A stretch of DNA of 44,437 nucleotides from positions 1 through 44,437 of the forward strand of contig JAFXPN010000034.1 in the NCBI GenBank assembly GCA_017527865.1, read 5' to 3'. The first letter of the stretch is position 1, and each line of letters starts with the position of its first letter. The DNA comes from Clostridiales bacterium (GTDB lineage: Bacteria; Bacillota; Clostridia; Saccharofermentanales; Saccharofermentanaceae). The notes beneath the pieces were generated by a model. It searched no databases. It saw only the letters and a program-made list of their open reading frames with translations, and was not told the DNA's origin. This document shows positions 33,491 through 40,775 of this stretch, piece by piece. Made by a program: the position numbers and the translations under genes.

Positions 33491-36083
33491 CAGACGGCGG
33501 CTGTTGCTGCTCCTGATCCCCGCTGCTGCGGCCTTCATTCCGGGACTGATCCTTATGGGATCCGAAGATACCGTCAGTGTCGTAAGGTTCATGCTTACAC
33601 TGCTCCTGTTCGCGGCTGCTTCATATCCTTTATCGGTTATGCTCTTCCCTCTGTCACGAAGCGGCGGGATTACATTGGCCAAACCGCTCGGACTGCTCAT
33701 TACGGGACTTTTTATATGGACTCTTACATATCTTAAGATCGGCCGTTTTAACACCGTATTCATCTTCATCACGATCGGAGCTCTTGCCTTTGCCTGCTGG
33801 TACCCCCGCACTCTTCGCGAAAAGGCGCTGACCAAACTTAAGGCAGGCAGCACGATAGAGAACATCGTCATCGAGGAAACGGTCTTCGCCCTTGCCCTTA
33901 CGGTATTCTGCTTCTTCAAAGGATTCCTCCCCAACATAAACGGACAGGAGAAATTCATGGACTACGGCTTTATGATGTCCATGATAAGAAACCCCAAACT
34001 GCCCGCGAACGATATGTGGCTGTCGGGTTATTCCATCAACTATTATTACTTCGGACAGTATCTCTACGCGCTACTTACGAAGATCTCCTTTATATACACG
34101 GGAACCGCTTACAATATATGCATGTGCTGTTCGATAGCGCTGCCGTTTGCCATGTGCTTCTCGATAGGTCAGATGCTCATAGACGGAGCGCGGGAACACG
34201 GCATGAAGTGCGGCGGAAAGGCTGCGCTTATCACGGGACTTCTGGCTGCATTTGCGGTAATGGTATTCGGCAACTCGCATTCCTTCTACTATGACGAGAA
34301 CAGCGTCGGAAACGGTCTTCTGCATCTGTTCTCGGGACTCGGTATCAATGTGGGCAGAACGGACAGTTTCTTCTATCCCGACAGCACGAGATTCATCGGC
34401 CACAATCCCGATTCCGCGCTCATAGAAGGCATCCGGAACGGCGGAGACTATACGATAGAGGAATTCCCTTTCTACTCATATCTCATCGGAGATCTTCACG
34501 CCCATGTATGCTCCACGGCAGTAGTCCTTCTCATCATCGCGCTTGCAGTATCACTTACGTCACGCATATTGACCCTGGATTTTACTGACACGGCAGAAAA
34601 ATTCTCGGGAACAGATACACCCTTCTCGAAAAGGCTTATCACCGAGATCCGGAACGTCCTGTCGCCCGAGATCGTATCCGTATCCATTCTTCTCGGCATC
34701 TGCCAGATGACCAACTACTGGGACTTCCTGATCTATTTCATCTTCGGATCGATGCTCCTTCTTCTGGTCGGCACCTACAAGTCAAAAGACTTCTCCACCG
34801 TTTTCGGCGCGTTGATCTTTACCGTCACGGTCGGAGGGATACTCGGCATCTACCTTGCGGCAGCCTACATTCCTCTTCTTCACGCATTCCTGCAGGCGGT
34901 GCTTTTCGCCGCGGCCATAGCGGGATGTGCGGCAGTCCCCTGCGCCCTTACCAGGACTTCTGCGGGAATGAGCTTTCTGTTTGCAGTCTCTTCGGTTGTC
35001 TGTCTGCCGTTCAACATGAACTTCGAGATGATATCCAACAAGATCGCTCCGTGTGTCAACAGATCTTCTTTGTTCCAGCTGTTTATCCTCTGGGGAACAC
35101 ACGTCATCATATGCGTCACGTTCATTATATTCGTGGTAATCACTAAGAAGCCCGATCCTTCCGATAAAAAGAGGAAGGCCGCTATCGATGCGGGGTTCAG
35201 CAACCCTGTACAGAGATTCTTCAAACAGAGGAATCCGGTCGATGTCCTTGTATCCGGAAGCATCATCGTCGGTCTGCTGCTCCTGGCCGCTCCCGAGATC
35301 TTCTATGTGCGCGATATCTATACGGGCGGATATCTGCGTTCAAATACGATGTTCAAGTTTACCTACGCAGGATTCATACTGCTGTCGTTATGCATGGCTT
35401 ACGCCGTGATCAGGATGTTTTACATGGACAACAGGAACGGAGGCTACAATACTGCCGCGTTTGCCGTTGCCGTTATATTCTGCCTGCTCCTCTTCGTTCC
35501 TGCTCATTACCCGTTCGTCTCTCTGAAGCAAAGATGCGGTGATATTAGTAAAGAAAACTACAAGACATTAAACGGCACGGCCTATATCGATACCTACACG
35601 AGTTCTGATGTTTCCAATGTAACCCCGGGCAATCTCAAGGATTATATGGAGTGTGTAAACTGGTTCATGAGCGAGGTCAAGGGCGATCCCGTGATACTTG
35701 AAGCTTACGGATTAAGCTATACCGATTACAATATCGTGTCCGCCTACACGGGACTGCCGACGGTCTGCGGATGGCAGACTCACGAGTGGCTGTGGCGTTT
35801 TCACGGTATAGTCGACAAGGAGACGGATCTGCTCGTTTCGGATCCGGAAAGGGATGTATGGGCGAGATTCCTTACCCCGAGACACACTGACATCGATACC
35901 ATCTATACTTCGCAGGATATCGGAACGATAAAGAACCTTATCGACTCATATGATATCTCCTATGTCGTTCTCGGGGATCTTGAGCGTTCGAAGTACAACG
36001 GATACGATAACACGAGCAACATCGCATCTCTGGGAAGGATCGTATTCGTGTCCGGAAGTCTCGTTGTAATACAGATATTCTGA
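33453..36083 (+). CDS. DUF2298 (YYY-type) membrane protein, putative GT-C glycosyltransferase
   Basis: 876-aa polytopic protein with many membrane segments. The diagnostic block is LSGYSINYYYFGQYLYALLTK near residue 190-210, preceded by FMDYGFMMSMIRNPKLPANDMW; this is the Tyr-rich motif of DUF2298 proteins. EEFPFYSYLIGDLHAHV follows in the periplasmic loop and NTMFKFTYAG near 630. The last 190 residues are soluble (TYTSSDVSNVTPGNLKDYMECVNWF, CGWQTHEWLWR). DUF2298 proteins are thought to act on lipid-linked sugars, but this is unproven. ATG 33453 has AGAGGAAG upstream and lies within the FAD gene. It ends four bases before the convergent rimI stop. Structural analogue of the 3712-5907 product. 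Confidence 0.85.
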   Translation: MGTKRTSSSLRFDRRRLLLLLIPAAAAFIPGLILMGSEDTVSVVRFMLTLLLFAAASYPLSVMLFPLSRSGGITLAKPLGLLITGLFIWTLTYLKIGRFNTVFIFITIGALAFACWYPRTLREKALTKLKAGSTIENIVIEETVFALALTVFCFFKGFLPNINGQEKFMDYGFMMSMIRNPKLPANDMWLSGYSINYYYFGQYLYALLTKISFIYTGTAYNICMCCSIALPFAMCFSIGQMLIDGAREHGMKCGGKAALITGLLAAFAVMVFGNSHSFYYDENSVGNGLLHLFSGLGINVGRTDSFFYPDSTRFIGHNPDSALIEGIRNGGDYTIEEFPFYSYLIGDLHAHVCSTAVVLLIIALAVSLTSRILTLDFTDTAEKFSGTDTPFSKRLITEIRNVLSPEIVSVSILLGICQMTNYWDFLIYFIFGSMLLLLVGTYKSKDFSTVFGALIFTVTVGGILGIYLAAAYIPLLHAFLQAVLFAAAIAGCAAVPCALTRTSAGMSFLFAVSSVVCLPFNMNFEMISNKIAPCVNRSSLFQLFILWGTHVIICVTFIIFVVITKKPDPSDKKRKAAIDAGFSNPVQRFFKQRNPVDVLVSGSIIVGLLLLAAPEIFYVRDIYTGGYLRSNTMFKFTYAGFILLSLCMAYAVIRMFYMDNRNGGYNTAAFAVAVIFCLLLFVPAHYPFVSLKQRCGDISKENYKTLNGTAYIDTYTSSDVSNVTPGNLKDYMECVNWFMSEVKGDPVILEAYGLSYTDYNIVSAYTGLPTVCGWQTHEWLWRFHGIVDKETDLLVSDPERDVWARFLTPRHTDIDTIYTSQDIGTIKNLIDSYDISYVVLGDLERSKYNGYDNTSNIASLGRIVFVSGSLVVIQIF

Positions 36084-36087
36084 CAGG

Positions 36088-36543
36088 TCAGATGTTCTTT
36101 ACGTAAAGGACCGCGTCGCGCCCTTTCCCGTAGTAATTACTGCGCACATTATACCTTTGATATCCCGAATGCTCGTAGAGCGCTATCGCGCCGGTGTTCT
36201 GCGCCTCCACCTCGAGAAAAATCTTATGAACGCCCTGTGCTTTAAGCGAGGACTCGAGACTCAAGAGCAGTTCCCTGCCGAGTCCCTTGCCGCGGTATTC
36301 CGGATAAATGCAGATATTGCCTATCTCCGCCTCGTCGAGCACATAGGATGCGCCGATATACCCGACGGTCTGCCCGCCTTCAGTACTCACCACCAGCGCT
36401 TCCTTGTTAACATTATTGATAAGAGCTTCGATACTGTCCCTGTCCCACGGATGAGATATGCCGGTGCTCTCGATGTCCATTATCGCATCGACATCCGCAG
36501 GCGCTGCGTCCCTTACGACATGACCGTCTTCACTGCTTGTCAT
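36088..36543 (-). CDS. rimI: Ribosomal protein S18-alanine N-acetyltransferase-like (RimI)
   Basis: GNAT-family acetyltransferase, 151 aa. The acetyl-CoA pyrophosphate loop is YRGKGLGRELL, preceded by beta-4 EIGNICIYPE, and the C-terminal IFLEVEAQNTGAIALYEHSGYQRYNVRSNYY matches RimI. Its position directly after tsaB in the tsaE-tsaB-rimI order supports the call. Two ATGs are close: 36549 touches the AAAGG ribosome binding site, whereas 36543 is seven bases from it and is preferred. The gene begins inside tsaB. RimI-like enzymes may also acetylate other N-termini. Confidence 0.92.
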   Translation of the reverse strand: MTSSEDGHVVRDAAPADVDAIMDIESTGISHPWDRDSIEALINNVNKEALVVSTEGGQTVGYIGASYVLDEAEIGNICIYPEYRGKGLGRELLLSLESSLKAQGVHKIFLEVEAQNTGAIALYEHSGYQRYNVRSNYYGKGRDAVLYVKNI

Positions 36544-37225
36544 TTTCATACCTTTCCGCTCTGGTGGCTGCGCAGTAAGCTGCCGTCACGGATGCTCCGT
36601 TAACGGGATCCACACCGTCGGCTGCCCTCATTATACCTTTGGGAAGGATCATTGCGCCCGGAGCATAATCCGCGCGGTCCGTAAAGAACAATACCCTTCT
36701 GATCACATCCGCGCCGTCACCGACGATTATATAATTCTTTGAAGAAGAATCCGGGATCTGCTCAAGGCATCTTACAAGATCCTTGTTGTAATATGCATTA
36801 TCAGCGACCAGCGCTTCCCCCGTTTCTTCGGAATACGCAGCAGCGAACACGCGGTCATTGCGGGCGTCAAAGCACGGGACGATGACCGTATCGGACGGGT
36901 CGGAAGCCACATTCTCGACGCTTAAGGCAAGAGCCTTTAACGATGATACCGGGATCACGCCGGCGCCCGAAGCGAGCGCCATCCCCTTGACGGCAGCAAG
37001 TCCGATCCTGATGCCCGTAAACGAACCGGGACCGACTGTCACCGCAAATGCATCGGTATCGGAAAGATCGTGCCCCGCCTTGCCGCACACGCGCATAACG
37101 AGAGGCATAAATGTCTCGGAGTGCGTCTTCTTCTCAAAAGAGATCTCATATGACAGCTCTTTGCCGTCTTCATAAAGACCTGAGCAGCATGTCCTGTTCG
37201 AAGTATCACAACACAGTATCTTCAT
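36530..37225 (-). CDS. tsaB: tRNA threonylcarbamoyladenosine biosynthesis protein TsaB
   Basis: 231-aa ASKHA-fold partner of TsaD in t6A37 tRNA modification. Family marks: ILCCDTSNRTCCSGLYEDG at the N-terminus, SETFMPLVMRVCGKAG, and the diagnostic FAVTVGPGSFTGIRIGLAAVKGMALASG (59-86). It lacks the metal-binding HxxxH of TsaD, as TsaB proteins do. GAGGTGAGCG precedes ATG 37225. Overlaps tsaE by 20 bases upstream and rimI at its 3' end. tsaD is not in the window, so the complex is encoded at more than one locus. Confidence 0.94.
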   Translation of the reverse strand: MKILCCDTSNRTCCSGLYEDGKELSYEISFEKKTHSETFMPLVMRVCGKAGHDLSDTDAFAVTVGPGSFTGIRIGLAAVKGMALASGAGVIPVSSLKALALSVENVASDPSDTVIVPCFDARNDRVFAAAYSEETGEALVADNAYYNKDLVRCLEQIPDSSSKNYIIVGDGADVIRRVLFFTDRADYAPGAMILPKGIMRAADGVDPVNGASVTAAYCAATRAERYENDKQ

Positions 37226-37655
37226 CGCTCACCTCGATATTTCTTGAATCGCCCGTGCCCGTTATCCTGATCCTCACCGTGTCCTTCGGCAAAAGATCAT
37301 CTATGACGGAACTCCACTCGATGACACAGACGCCGCCCCTGTCAAAATACTCATCAAGACCTGCGGCAAGAAAATCATCGCTGTCAGCAAGCCTGTACGT
37401 ATCGAAGTGAAACAGCGGTATGTCCGCGCGGCTTCCGTCTTTATTCTCATCATATTCATTTACTATCGTGAAAGTGGGCGAACACACGATATCCTCATTA
37501 AGGCCCATGCCTCTCGCGATGCCTCTGGTCATGACGGTCTTGCCTGCGCCGAGATCGCCGTCGAGCGCGAACACCTGCCCGGGTCTTGCATTCTTCCCGA
37601 GCATCTCGCCTATCGCCTGCGTCTGCGCTTCATTTGCCGTTATATACTCTGCCAT
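37206..37655 (-). CDS. tsaE: tRNA threonylcarbamoyladenosine ATPase TsaE
   Basis: 149-aa P-loop ATPase that powers the TsaB-TsaD complex. Walker A GDLGAGKT (33-40), then CSPTFTIVNEY (switch I), HFDTYRLADSDDF (Walker B-like) and CVIEWSS (the conserved Glu-Trp). ATG 37655 shares one base with the amidohydrolase stop (TAATG), so translation is coupled. Confidence 0.95.
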   Translation of the reverse strand: MAEYITANEAQTQAIGEMLGKNARPGQVFALDGDLGAGKTVMTRGIARGMGLNEDIVCSPTFTIVNEYDENKDGSRADIPLFHFDTYRLADSDDFLAAGLDEYFDRGGVCVIEWSSVIDDLLPKDTVRIRITGTGDSRNIEVSDEDTVL

Positions 37656-38455
37656 TATCCTTCAACTCCGAGAAGCTTCGCAGCATTAGCATACAGGATC
37701 TTCTCCCTCTCTTCCTCCGTAAGGTCAAGCTTATCGAAAAGCTCGATCTCGCTTCTGTGATCCCATGCGGGATAGTCAGTTCCCCACAGGACTTTATCCG
37801 CTCCGAACTTTCTTATCAGCCTGACTGCGTCGCCCTTGTCCATGAACCTGAAACACGAACTGCAGTCAACATACATATCGTATCTGCCTGCTATCTTCTC
37901 CTCGACTTCATTCCAGACGCTCCATCCGCCGAGATGCGCTCCGATCACGGTCAGCCCCGGAAGGTTCTCAAGAAAGACCTTGAGCTGGCCGGGGTTGCTT
38001 AACTTGTATCTGAAGTCACCGCAGTGAGTCAACACCGGAAGACCTGCTTCCCTTACGATCTGCCCGAGCCTTAACGCGCGTTCTTCCGTCAAAGAGAAGA
38101 GCTGGAAATCCGGGTGTATCTTAACGCCCTTGAGCCCAAGGTCCACAAGGTGCCTGAAGTCATCTTCCAGGGTTTCCGAATCCGGATGAAGAGTGCCGAA
38201 GCCCGTGAACAGCCCCGGATGGTCTCTGACCTCGGATGCGATGAATTCGTTTATCGATCTTACCTGAGCGGGCTTAGTCGCAACGGAGTGAACAAGATAG
38301 TGAACAACTCCGAACTCAGATCCGTCTTTTATAAGATCGTCCGTCTGACCGTTAAGACCGATCTCGATCCCGTAAAAATCCGAGATGCCCTGAACGGCCC
38401 TTTGCGCGATCACTTCCGGATATATATGACAATGTGCGTTAATGATCTTCTGCAT
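37655..38455 (-). CDS. Amidohydrolase-family metal-dependent hydrolase
   Basis: 266-aa TIM-barrel amidohydrolase (Amidohydro_2 type). Metal-site motifs: NAHCHIY at residues 6-12 (HxH), KIHPDFQ mid-protein, LTHCGD, VIGAHLGG, and the catalytic Asp in LWGTDYPAWD. Relatives include decarboxylases and lactonases; the substrate is unknown. No Shine-Dalgarno precedes ATG 38455; instead a TATAAT ends seven bases upstream, so the transcript probably starts at or one base before the ATG. Heads the amidohydrolase-tsaE-tsaB-rimI operon, and is divergent from the nrnA-like gene. Confidence 0.85.
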   Translation of the reverse strand: MQKIINAHCHIYPEVIAQRAVQGISDFYGIEIGLNGQTDDLIKDGSEFGVVHYLVHSVATKPAQVRSINEFIASEVRDHPGLFTGFGTLHPDSETLEDDFRHLVDLGLKGVKIHPDFQLFSLTEERALRLGQIVREAGLPVLTHCGDFRYKLSNPGQLKVFLENLPGLTVIGAHLGGWSVWNEVEEKIAGRYDMYVDCSSCFRFMDKGDAVRLIRKFGADKVLWGTDYPAWDHRSEIELFDKLDLTEEEREKILYANAAKLLGVEG

Positions 38456-38462
38456 ATACGTT

Positions 38463-38495
38463 ATTATAACCCATGACCGTGATTCCTGTTATAAT
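38463..38495. promoter_or_regulatory. Symmetric divergent promoter for two leaderless genes
   Basis: A perfect inverted repeat ATTATAAC (38463-38470) / GTTATAAT (38488-38495) contains a TATAAT facing each way. The plus -10 (extended, TGTTATAAT) leaves six bases before ATG 38502. The minus -10 leaves seven bases before ATG 38455. Each -35 region overlaps the opposite -10, so the two promoters should exclude one another. Confidence 0.75.
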
Positions 38496-38501
38496 ACCTT
38501 T

Positions 38502-39485
38502 ATGGACAAAGGTAATACGATAATTGACCTGATCGATCATTGCCGCGGTCATCATGTCTACATACAGACACACAACTTTCCGGATCCTGATGCGATCGCT
38601 TCAGGTTACGGTCTTCAGCAGTTATTCAAATACTTCGGTATCGAATCCACGATCTGCTATGTGGGACGGATCGACCATTTAAGCACCAGAAAAATGACTG
38701 AGTCCCTCGGTATAGATATAAGGTCTAAGGAAGAATTCATATCCGGCATGTCACCGGATGACTATATTATCTGTGTGGATTCGCAAAAAGGTGCAGGCAA
38801 CATAGAGGATCTCGAGGGCGACGAGATCGCCGCCATAGATCACCATCCTTTGAAGGAGAACGGCAATATGTTCTTCAGCGATATCAGGATAGTCGGAAGC
38901 TGTGCGACGATAATCGCGGGGTACTTCAGGGAACTTGGCGTCCCGGTTGATGTGAACATCGCGACCGCCCTTCTTTACGGACTCAAGACGGATACACTGA
39001 ACCTTACAAGAGGTGTCACCGAAGAAGACATAGATGTATACGGTTTCCTTTTTGCATATGCAGACGAATCGATAATCCAGAAGCTCGTGAAGAACTCGAT
39101 GGAATTCGACGACTTAAGGGCATACGGCGACGCTATCAAGAACATGGTCCTCTACGATAATGTCGGATTCGCGAAGATCGAATTCTCCTGTCCCGATGCG
39201 CTCGTTGCCATCGTGGCTGACTTTATTCTGTCACTCATCGAAGTCGAGGTGGCAGTCGTATATGCGACGAGAGATGACGGCTGGAAATTCTCGGTCCGTT
39301 CGGAGATCCCGAGTGTCGATGCGGGCATTCTCACGGCATCTGCTCTTAACGGAATAGGTTCCGGAGGCGGGCACTCTTTCATGGCGGGCGGCATGATACG
39401 TCTTGAAGACGTTGATAAACTGGGCCCGGAGCCAGAGGACCGCATACAGGAACTATTCATGACTGCGATCAAAAGTTTCAATTAA
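38502..39485 (+). CDS. DHH-family phosphoesterase, NrnA-like
   Basis: 327 aa, DHH/DHHA1 family, the group with nanoRNase/pAp phosphatase NrnA and c-di-AMP-linked hydrolases. The metal site is made of THNFPDPDAIASG (His24, Asp28, Asp30), a CVDSQ strand with Asp93, and DHHP (113-116). The C-terminal DHHA1 substrate motif is GSGGGHSFMAGG. No transmembrane or GGDEF part, so not GdpP. An in-frame ATG at 38442 is possible, but TATAAT at 38490-38495 lies inside that extension and no ribosome binding site is present, so ATG 38502 as the first transcribed codon is preferred. Ends four bases before the pheL promoter. Confidence 0.88.
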   Translation: MDKGNTIIDLIDHCRGHHVYIQTHNFPDPDAIASGYGLQQLFKYFGIESTICYVGRIDHLSTRKMTESLGIDIRSKEEFISGMSPDDYIICVDSQKGAGNIEDLEGDEIAAIDHHPLKENGNMFFSDIRIVGSCATIIAGYFRELGVPVDVNIATALLYGLKTDTLNLTRGVTEEDIDVYGFLFAYADESIIQKLVKNSMEFDDLRAYGDAIKNMVLYDNVGFAKIEFSCPDALVAIVADFILSLIEVEVAVVYATRDDGWKFSVRSEIPSVDAGILTASALNGIGSGGGHSFMAGGMIRLEDVDKLGPEPEDRIQELFMTAIKSFN

Positions 39486-39488
39486 CTA

Positions 39489-39517
39489 TTGCCAATCAAA
39501 ACCTCTACGTTTATAAT
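39489..39517 (+). promoter_or_regulatory. Promoter of the pheL-pheA attenuation unit
   Basis: TTGCCA (39489-39494, five of six), 17 bp, perfect TATAAT (39512-39517). Seven bases separate it from ATG 39525, so transcription should begin at or beside the first base of the leader peptide codon. Confidence 0.85.
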
Positions 39518-39524
39518 GCCAACC

Positions 39525-39614
39525 ATGAACAGAAACATTTTTACAGGCTTTGATTTCTTTTTTTGTTTTGGTTTCTTTACGGAATCGAAGAAGTTCTCAC
39601 TGCAAAAAATGTGA
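39525..39614 (+). CDS. pheL: Phenylalanine leader peptide of the pheA attenuator
   Basis: 29-codon frame from ATG 39525 to TGA 39612-39614. It contains nine Phe, eight of them within residues 6-18 (FTGFDFFFCFGFF). This is the classic leader-peptide composition for sensing charged tRNA-Phe. The stop codon lies 84 bases before pheA. Codons 23-27 coincide with the 5' strand of the antiterminator (39592-39604), so ribosome position controls RNA folding. There is no room for a Shine-Dalgarno between the predicted transcription start and the ATG, so initiation would be leaderless. It is too short for standard gene calling. Confidence 0.88.
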   Translation: MNRNIFTGFDFFFCFGFFTESKKFSLQKM

Positions 39615-39658
39615 CATTCAGGATTGAATAGATAAGCACAGGCCCTGCAGTGAGAACT
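39592..39658 (+). promoter_or_regulatory. Antiterminator pairing of the pheA attenuator
   Basis: AGTTCTCACTGCA (39592-39604) is perfectly complementary over 13 bases to TGCAGTGAGAACT (39646-39658). The latter covers part of the terminator's 5' arm, its loop and the start of the 3' arm, so the two structures cannot coexist. A ribosome stalled in the Phe cluster leaves 39592-39604 free; one that reaches the stop codon masks it. Confidence 0.85.
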
Positions 39659-39673
39659 GCGGGGCCTTTTCTT
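39641..39673 (+). terminator. Attenuator terminator upstream of pheA
   Basis: 10-bp stem GGCCCTGCAG / CTGCGGGGCC (one T-G pair) with a six-base loop and the tail TTTTCTT, ending 25 bases before ATG 39699. Competes with the antiterminator. Confidence 0.9.
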
Positions 39674-39698
39674 ATTCAGACAAACGGAGGACATCAAC

Positions 39699-40775
39699 AT
39701 GACACCTGAACAGCTCGACAGCAAGATCGCAGAACTCGTATCACAGAGAATACGCATGGACGCACCGAGAGATTATGAGAGACACTTCATCTATGCATTG
39801 AACGATGACGGCGATGCGACGGTGACAACTCTCGAGAAGACCTTGTTCCGTACGCTTTACGGACTTTCTCATTCTTATACTTCTTCACACACACCTAACG
39901 CTTCCACGCTCGATAAGACTGTAAAGTCTGCTTTGGAAAACACCCCCTCCATCTTCCCCGATACCGCTTTCATTGCGTGTCAGGGCATCGAAGGCGCGTA
40001 CTCGCAGATCGCAGCTGACAAGCTTTTCGCGAATGCCGACATCATGTACTTCAGGACATTCGACGGAGTCTTCCATGCTGTTGAGGCAGGGCTGTGCAGG
40101 TACGGCGTGCTTCCCATCGAGAACTCTTCCTACGGTTCGGTAACGCAGGTGTACGACCTTATGAAGTCGCATAAGTTCCATATCGTACGCGCGATGAAGC
40201 TTCAGATATCGCACAGGCTCCTCGCCAAGCCGGGAACGAAGCTTGCGGATATAAAGGAAGTCTATTCTCACAGCCAGGCCATCGGACAGTGCAGTAAGTT
40301 TCTCCGCGAGCATCAGGAGATAAAGGTCAACATCGTCGCCAACACTGCGGTCGCGGCTCAGATGGTGGCGGACAGCGACAGAAATGATATAGCGGCGATC
40401 TCATCCCCTGACTGTGCATCTCTTTACGGACTTGAAGTGATGAACGACAAGGTTCAGAATTCCGATCACAACTACACCAGGTTCATTGTCATCTGCAAAG
40501 ACCTGGAGATCTATCCCGGAGCCGACAAGGCTTCCATCATGATCACCCTCGGTCACACGCCCGGTTCCCTGTCGGACATGCTCGCCAGATTCTCGGCGCT
40601 GGGTCTTAATCTCACAAAACTCGAGTCGAGACCCATCGAAGGCAGGGACTTCGAGTTCATGTTCTACCTCGACGTACAGGCATCGGTCTATTCCGGGGAT
40701 TTCATAGATCTTCTGTGTCAGCTGGACAGTGAACCTAATGAATTCACTTTCCTGGGTGCATATAAAGAGTCTTAA
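39699..40775 (+). CDS. pheA: Prephenate dehydratase with ACT domain and divergent N-terminal region
   Basis: Converts prephenate to phenylpyruvate for Phe synthesis, 358 aa. The dehydratase domain (about 88-270) has ACQGIEGAYSQIAA, GVLPIENSSYGSV, VYSHSQAIGQC and the catalytic NYTRF (Thr260-Arg-Phe). The ACT domain (275-358) has GSLSDMLARFSALGLNLTKLESRP with the Phe-binding ESRP at 309-312, so feedback inhibition is expected. Residues 1-85 occupy the place of an AroQ chorismate mutase (LDSKIAELVSQRIRM), but the characteristic Arg/Lys catalytic set is not recognisable, so mutase activity is doubtful. GGAGG lies eight bases before the ATG. Controlled by the upstream leader-peptide attenuator. 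Overlaps the convergent GT2 gene by four bases at the stop. Confidence 0.93.
   Translation: MTPEQLDSKIAELVSQRIRMDAPRDYERHFIYALNDDGDATVTTLEKTLFRTLYGLSHSYTSSHTPNASTLDKTVKSALENTPSIFPDTAFIACQGIEGAYSQIAADKLFANADIMYFRTFDGVFHAVEAGLCRYGVLPIENSSYGSVTQVYDLMKSHKFHIVRAMKLQISHRLLAKPGTKLADIKEVYSHSQAIGQCSKFLREHQEIKVNIVANTAVAAQMVADSDRNDIAAISSPDCASLYGLEVMNDKVQNSDHNYTRFIVICKDLEIYPGADKASIMITLGHTPGSLSDMLARFSALGLNLTKLESRPIEGRDFEFMFYLDVQASVYSGDFIDLLCQLDSEPNEFTFLGAYKES

Noticed and set aside
38442..38501. 20-codon N-terminal extension of the DHH phosphoesterase
   Set aside because: The extension contains the promoter -10 and has no ribosome binding site; the family N-terminus begins near ATG 38502.
39486..39698. 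T-box or other aptamer riboswitch before pheA
   Set aside because: No T-box core sequence or long structured leader is seen; the features are those of leader-peptide attenuation.
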